Shown here in pieces: positions 60,671 through 64,000 of a DNA stretch of 64,000 nt. The translations under genes were made by a program, and so were the position numbers. Every line of letters begins with the position of its first letter. Within the stretch, counting starts at the first letter, position 1. Below the pieces are notes generated by a model. That model searched no databases. It was not told the DNA's origin and saw only the letters and a program-made list of their open reading frames with translations. This stretch comes from Pelotomaculum schinkii (GTDB lineage Bacteria > Bacillota > Desulfotomaculia > Desulfotomaculales > Pelotomaculaceae). The stretch lies in NCBI RefSeq assembly GCF_004369205.1, contig NZ_QFGA01000001.1:744001-808000 (forward strand). The letters run 5' to 3'.

Positions 60671-62014
60671 TTAAGTAAAGTACCGCTTCGGCAGAAGCAC
60701 ATGCTCCAGCAGCATACACAACAGCATCCCGGCAATGAAGCCGTTGCCTAAAATGTAGCGGACCAGGGCCGGCGCCCCTTCGAAAGCCCCGGTAGGGAGA
60801 AACATTAAGCCGGTCCCAAAAAGCAGCGGCAGACCAACCACAAAATAATCTCTGGACGTGAGTTTCATCCTGGCATAATCTTTTAAACCAAAACCAACCA
60901 TCTGGCAGAAGGAAGCCAGCAAGGCCGAATACCCTACCGGCTCCGGGATCGAAGCCAGAAAAACACCTACCGGCGGCAGGAGGCCCATAACCAGCAAAGC
61001 AGCGGTAAATATAACGAAAGGAAGGCGCGAGGCCACTTTGGTCAGGCTGACCATCCCCGCCCCCGCCGAGTAGGGAACGAACCCAACCGTTGCCCCCAGC
61101 CCGGACAGGATATCGGAAAAGCCGGTCAGGGCGACTCCACGGTCATAACTGCGTTTAGGCAGCTCAGCCTCCAGTACCCGCTCCATAGCCAGGACGCTCG
61201 CCACCAGATTGGAAAGGACCAGGAGTCCCGTCAGAACACAGGTCAGGACGATGCCAAGGTCAAAAGTGGGGCGCCCCCAGGCAAAGATTTGCGGTAGGGC
61301 TACCATAGAACCATATCCCCATGCAACCCCGTGACTGACTCCGGCCAGCGCCGCCAAAATCCAACCGCCGGCGATACCGGCCAGGATGGCGACGCTGCCG
61401 AGAAAACCCTTTGCTTTCAGGCTGAACCCAACAACAATGACCACCACAACAAGTGAGATGATACTGGACTTCAAATCGACCTGGCCGTGGCTTGTAGTAA
61501 TACCCAGCATGCCCCTTACGAAAGTGCCGCTAAGCTGCAGCCCCAGCAAAACCAGCACTGACCCGGTAACAGCAGGCGTGAAAAGCTTCAAAGCACGGCC
61601 GATGAGCCCGCTGAGACCAATTACAACCAGGATCAGCCCTGTTATGATGACACCAAATTCCAGATCTGTGCGCAAGACAGCCATGGGCTTACCCAGGCCG
61701 GGGGCCATAGCGGCAAGGGTGATAAAAATACCCCACCACATCCCGGAAGGTCCTTCAATAATAGGCAACCTGTGGCCAAAAGAGACCTGGAGAACAGATG
61801 CCAGGGCCTGCAAAAAAAAGGTCCGTTGCGCCAGTGAGGCAATACCGGACTGGTCCAGGCCCAGGGCATTACCGACTACAACCGGTACCACGGCTGAATT
61901 GGCCAGAGTGAAGATGAGCCACTGCGCGGCATAAGCCAGGGTACGGTTCAGCGGTGGACGTTCATCCAGTCCGTACAAAAGGTTTTCGCTCCGCTGTGGT
62001 ACACTGTCTGCCAT
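60671..62014 (-). CDS. Nucleobase:cation symporter-2 (xanthine/uracil permease) family
   Basis: This 447-residue protein has about 12 to 14 membrane segments and the NCS2 layout, including GPSGMWWGIFITLAAMAPG near the front and NLVASVLAMERVLEAELPKR in the second half, then SAGAGMVSLTKVASR. Such carriers import purines or uracil with protons; the substrate is not evident. A long inverted repeat lies in its leader. Confidence 0.85.
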   Translation of the reverse strand: MADSVPQRSENLLYGLDERPPLNRTLAYAAQWLIFTLANSAVVPVVVGNALGLDQSGIASLAQRTFFLQALASVLQVSFGHRLPIIEGPSGMWWGIFITLAAMAPGLGKPMAVLRTDLEFGVIITGLILVVIGLSGLIGRALKLFTPAVTGSVLVLLGLQLSGTFVRGMLGITTSHGQVDLKSSIISLVVVVIVVGFSLKAKGFLGSVAILAGIAGGWILAALAGVSHGVAWGYGSMVALPQIFAWGRPTFDLGIVLTCVLTGLLVLSNLVASVLAMERVLEAELPKRSYDRGVALTGFSDILSGLGATVGFVPYSAGAGMVSLTKVASRLPFVIFTAALLVMGLLPPVGVFLASIPEPVGYSALLASFCQMVGFGLKDYARMKLTSRDYFVVGLPLLFGTGLMFLPTGAFEGAPALVRYILGNGFIAGMLLCMLLEHVLLPKRYFT

Positions 62015-62065
62015 TTTGAATATCTCCCAAATAAACTTGAATTGAAAATATTAATATTAAAATAG

Positions 62066-62132
62066 CTTGCTTAATCACACCCGCATTAAAAAACTGACTC
62101 AAAGAATTATCTTGATGTGGGTGTATAGCAAG
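62066..62132 (-). promoter_or_regulatory. Inverted repeat in the permease leader
   Basis: CTTGCTTAATCACACCCGCAT (62066-62086) is nearly the inverse of ATGTGGGTGTATAGCAAG (62115-62132), giving a long stem with a 28-nt loop about 50-120 bp before the permease start. It is followed by A/T-rich sequence but not a T-run in the right place. It could be an operator or an RNA leader; it does not match the purine riboswitch pattern. Confidence 0.4.
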
Positions 62133-62185
62133 TTGTAAAGGAATGGCTTTCTGGTCCGTACACACTATACTGACTCCACTCGCAG

Positions 62186-63259
62186 TCAACCGCTCTTCCT
62201 CCTGCCACTGAGGGTGAGCAGGAAGGTCTCCATGGCCGGGTAAAACTCCATTTTTCCTGTCTTTACCCCCACATCCAGCTCCGAAAGCGCTGCCAGGGCG
62301 CCGGTTAAGAGGGGTTTGCTGAAATTCCTGCTCTGGGCCGCCGCCTTCTTGGCTGCAAAGGGGTGAATTTTAAGCCTCTCAGGAATCTCCCTGGCCGGGC
62401 AACCCCTTTCGTTCAAATCACGTACCATTAAAAGAATGCGAAACTGCCTGGCAATCATCGAAAGTATCTTGAGCGGAGGCTCCTTTGCCGCCAGCATATC
62501 CTTAATGCCAGCCAGAGCTTCCCGGCAGCGCCTGTTTCCTACCGCGTCCACCACCGCAAAGATATTTTCCTCCAGTCTGGGCGGGCACAACAGGTGTACT
62601 TCCTCTGTTGTGATAGCATCACGCCCGGCCGTGTAATGAATCAGTTTTTCAATTTCCAAGGAAAGCGCCTGCAGGGATGGGCCGGCTGCGTTCAACAAGG
62701 CGTTTGCCGCCCCCGGCGCAAACCTCCTGCCCCCCTGTCCCGCCCGCTTGGTCACCCAGCGGCTCAAGTCCCCAGGGCTAAGATAGACAAATTCCATTTC
62801 GCGGCCGTATTTTTTAATGGCCTGAAAGAGCCGTTTTCTTTTATCAACATTCTCCCCCGTGCTAAAAACCAGGCAGGTTGAAGGAGATGGATCTTTAATA
62901 TACTGCAGCAGCGGCGTTTCCCGGCCGGATGGCTTGGGGCCTTCCCCCTCACCAGTTTCTTCCCCCCGCTTGGAGGCCTTGAAGAAGGAAGGGTTTTTAA
63001 CCACAACCAACCGCCTGGCAGCAAAAAAAGGGAGTGTTTCAGCCCGGGCCGCAACTTCCGCCGGGTCCGTCGCCTCTCCCTCAATCAGGTCAACATCCAG
63101 GCCAGCCTGGCCGCCCTGTTCGAAATGTTCCTTTAAACGCGCCAGAGCAAGATCGCGAAGATAGGTTTCCTCACCGTAAAACAGGTAAACCGGCGCAACA
63201 ACCCCCCGTTTCAGGCTGGCGTCAAACTCCATAAACGGGTTCACCGCGCCCCTAGACAT
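62186..63259 (-). CDS. holA: DNA polymerase III delta subunit
   Basis: This protein of about 357 residues is part of the clamp loader that opens the beta clamp. It shows APVYLFYGEETYLRDLALAR at the front, FFAARRLVVVKNPSFF, and a C-terminal helical collar with LKILSMIARQFRILLMVRDL. ATG 63259 follows GGAGG by nine bases and overlaps the previous gene by eight. ATG 63232 is an alternative. Confidence 0.93.
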   Translation of the reverse strand: MSRGAVNPFMEFDASLKRGVVAPVYLFYGEETYLRDLALARLKEHFEQGGQAGLDVDLIEGEATDPAEVAARAETLPFFAARRLVVVKNPSFFKASKRGEETGEGEGPKPSGRETPLLQYIKDPSPSTCLVFSTGENVDKRKRLFQAIKKYGREMEFVYLSPGDLSRWVTKRAGQGGRRFAPGAANALLNAAGPSLQALSLEIEKLIHYTAGRDAITTEEVHLLCPPRLEENIFAVVDAVGNRRCREALAGIKDMLAAKEPPLKILSMIARQFRILLMVRDLNERGCPAREIPERLKIHPFAAKKAAAQSRNFSKPLLTGALAALSELDVGVKTGKMEFYPAMETFLLTLSGRRKSG

Positions 63260-63557
63260 GAAGTCTGGCCTCCACTGCCGCAACCTTTCCGGACATGGTC
63301 AGCTTTTTATCCCTCCGGTCATCGATGCGTACGGTAGTTACGACCCTTACCGCGCCTTTTAAAAAGGGCTGTTCGTGCATTTCCCGGACCAGTTCCAGAA
63401 CAAGCCCCAGTTCACCCTCAATGATGGTGGACATGGACATCAGTTGGTAAGAAATCCCTTTCGCCTCCTGCAGCACTTTCACACATCCCGCCACATACTC
63501 ACTCAAGCCGGCAGACTGTGTGCCGACAGGCACCACAGTAACATCAACGACTGCCAC
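63252..63557 (-). CDS. MTH1187-family thiamine-binding protein
   Basis: This 101-residue protein has the DUF77/MTH1187 ferredoxin-like pattern: VVDVTVVPVGTQSAGLSEYV at the start and YQLMSMSTIIEGELGLVLEL. Members bind thiamine-type ligands and form tetramers. It ends inside the start of holA. Confidence 0.9.
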   Translation of the reverse strand: MAVVDVTVVPVGTQSAGLSEYVAGCVKVLQEAKGISYQLMSMSTIIEGELGLVLELVREMHEQPFLKGAVRVVTTVRIDDRRDKKLTMSGKVAAVEARLHV

Positions 63558-63866
63558 TCACACCCACTCCCGCAACATTTTCTTTCCATTATATTAAATA
63601 TACACAGGCCTTACAACCAGCCTGGAATTGGCGGTATGAGAAAAGCGTATTTGTCATTTATTTAATTTAGTCTCTTCTGTAACAATTCTCTGGAGTTAAT
63701 AAGTTATCCTAATTTCCCTATGCCCTATTGTTTGGCTTTCCAAAAAAGAAAACTTTGCCTGCCAATAGAGGATTTTGTCATAAATTGCTGGAATTATACT
63801 ACATTTGTCTGCTACAATTTTTTATGATCTTTTTTCAGGAAAATTCTTAAGTTGAAGGACTGAGTT
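63558..63866. other. Divergent intergenic region
   Basis: No gene is seen in these 309 bp between the MTH1187-type gene (leftward) and the cheW-like gene (rightward). It is A/T-rich. I could not assign either promoter with confidence. Confidence 0.5.
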
Positions 63867-64000
63867 ATGGACACGCCGGAAAGCTACGTGGTTTTTACAA
63901 TTGACAACCAGGGTTATGCTTTAAACCTTAATGTTGTTGAGAGAGCTGTTTGTGCTGCTGAAGTAACACCTTTGCCGGGAGCTCCCGATATGGTACTTGG
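63867..64000 (+). CDS. CheW-like chemotaxis coupling protein, cut by the window edge
   Basis: The 44 visible residues read YVVFTIDNQGYALNLNVVER and then VTPLPGAPDMVLG, the first strands of a CheW domain. CheW links chemoreceptors to the kinase CheA. ATG 63867 follows GAAGGA. The rest lies outside, so a longer CheW-containing protein (CheV or CheA) is not excluded. Confidence 0.82.
   Translation, partial: MDTPESYVVFTIDNQGYALNLNVVERAVCAAEVTPLPGAPDMVL

Noticed and set aside
62015-62185. Purine riboswitch before the NCS2 permease
   Set aside because: The conserved loop and junction sequences of the purine aptamer are not present.

Overview
The window looks like chromosomal DNA of a spore-forming, anaerobic, low-to-mid GC Firmicute close to Pelotomaculum/Desulfotomaculum (Peptococcaceae sensu lato). 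The evidence is sporulation genes (spoIIP, yqfC, yqfD), a Firmicute-type ccpN-ppsR-ppdK unit, glyQ/glyS under a T-box, HrcA/CIRCE control, strong GGAGG ribosome binding sites with many TTG and GTG starts, and a thermosome-like group III chaperonin inside the hrcA-grpE-dnaK-dnaJ operon. The genus assignment is inference.

Layout. 1-2.7 kb: the truncated end of a Ca2+-type P-ATPase (minus strand) and a soluble P-ATPase-like HAD phosphatase. 2.9-12.7 kb (plus strand): a gas vesicle cluster with orphan, gvpA, orphan, gvpO, gvpN, gvpF/L, gvpG, gvpH, a two-domain Cdc48-type AAA ATPase, a GvpJ-like protein with a zinc ribbon, an Hsp20-like protein, gvpK, a second gvpL/F with an N-terminal extension, and a GvpA-domain/PH-like/zinc-ribbon fusion. 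12.7-16 kb: trxB, a CBS protein, decayed LysR and HgdB-type dehydratase remnants, and a Phd/PIN toxin-antitoxin pair. 16.1-16.6 kb: four tRNA genes (Asn, Met, Glu, Val in transcription order). 16.7-63.6 kb: almost entirely minus-strand housekeeping genes: rpoD-dnaG-dgt; thpR; a guanidine-I riboswitch with gdx; ccpN-ppsR-ppdK; T-box glyQ-glyS; recO, era, cdd, dgkA-PAP2, ybeY, pgpH, phoH, yqfD, yqfC; floA-nfeD; rpsU; the heat-shock operon running on into prmA-rsmE-mtaB-HIT; hemW; lepA; spoIIP; a NCS2 permease; holA. rpsT is the exception on the plus strand, and a cheW-like gene runs off the right edge.

The unusual material is of three kinds. (1) In the gas vesicle cluster, both accessory GvpA-family proteins carry matching C-terminal zinc ribbons and the cluster includes a Cdc48-like unfoldase, which suggests a dedicated assembly or remodelling system. 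(2) At least three families of intergenic repeats are dispersed here: a roughly 93-155 bp element with AATGTAGGTGCG-type inverted ends, a hairpin element built of period-7 (heptad) repeats, and a 222-bp element with about 40-bp inverted ends. (3) One copy of the first family and one heptad run lie inside the glycine T-box leader of glyQ-glyS, separating its specifier stem from its antiterminator.
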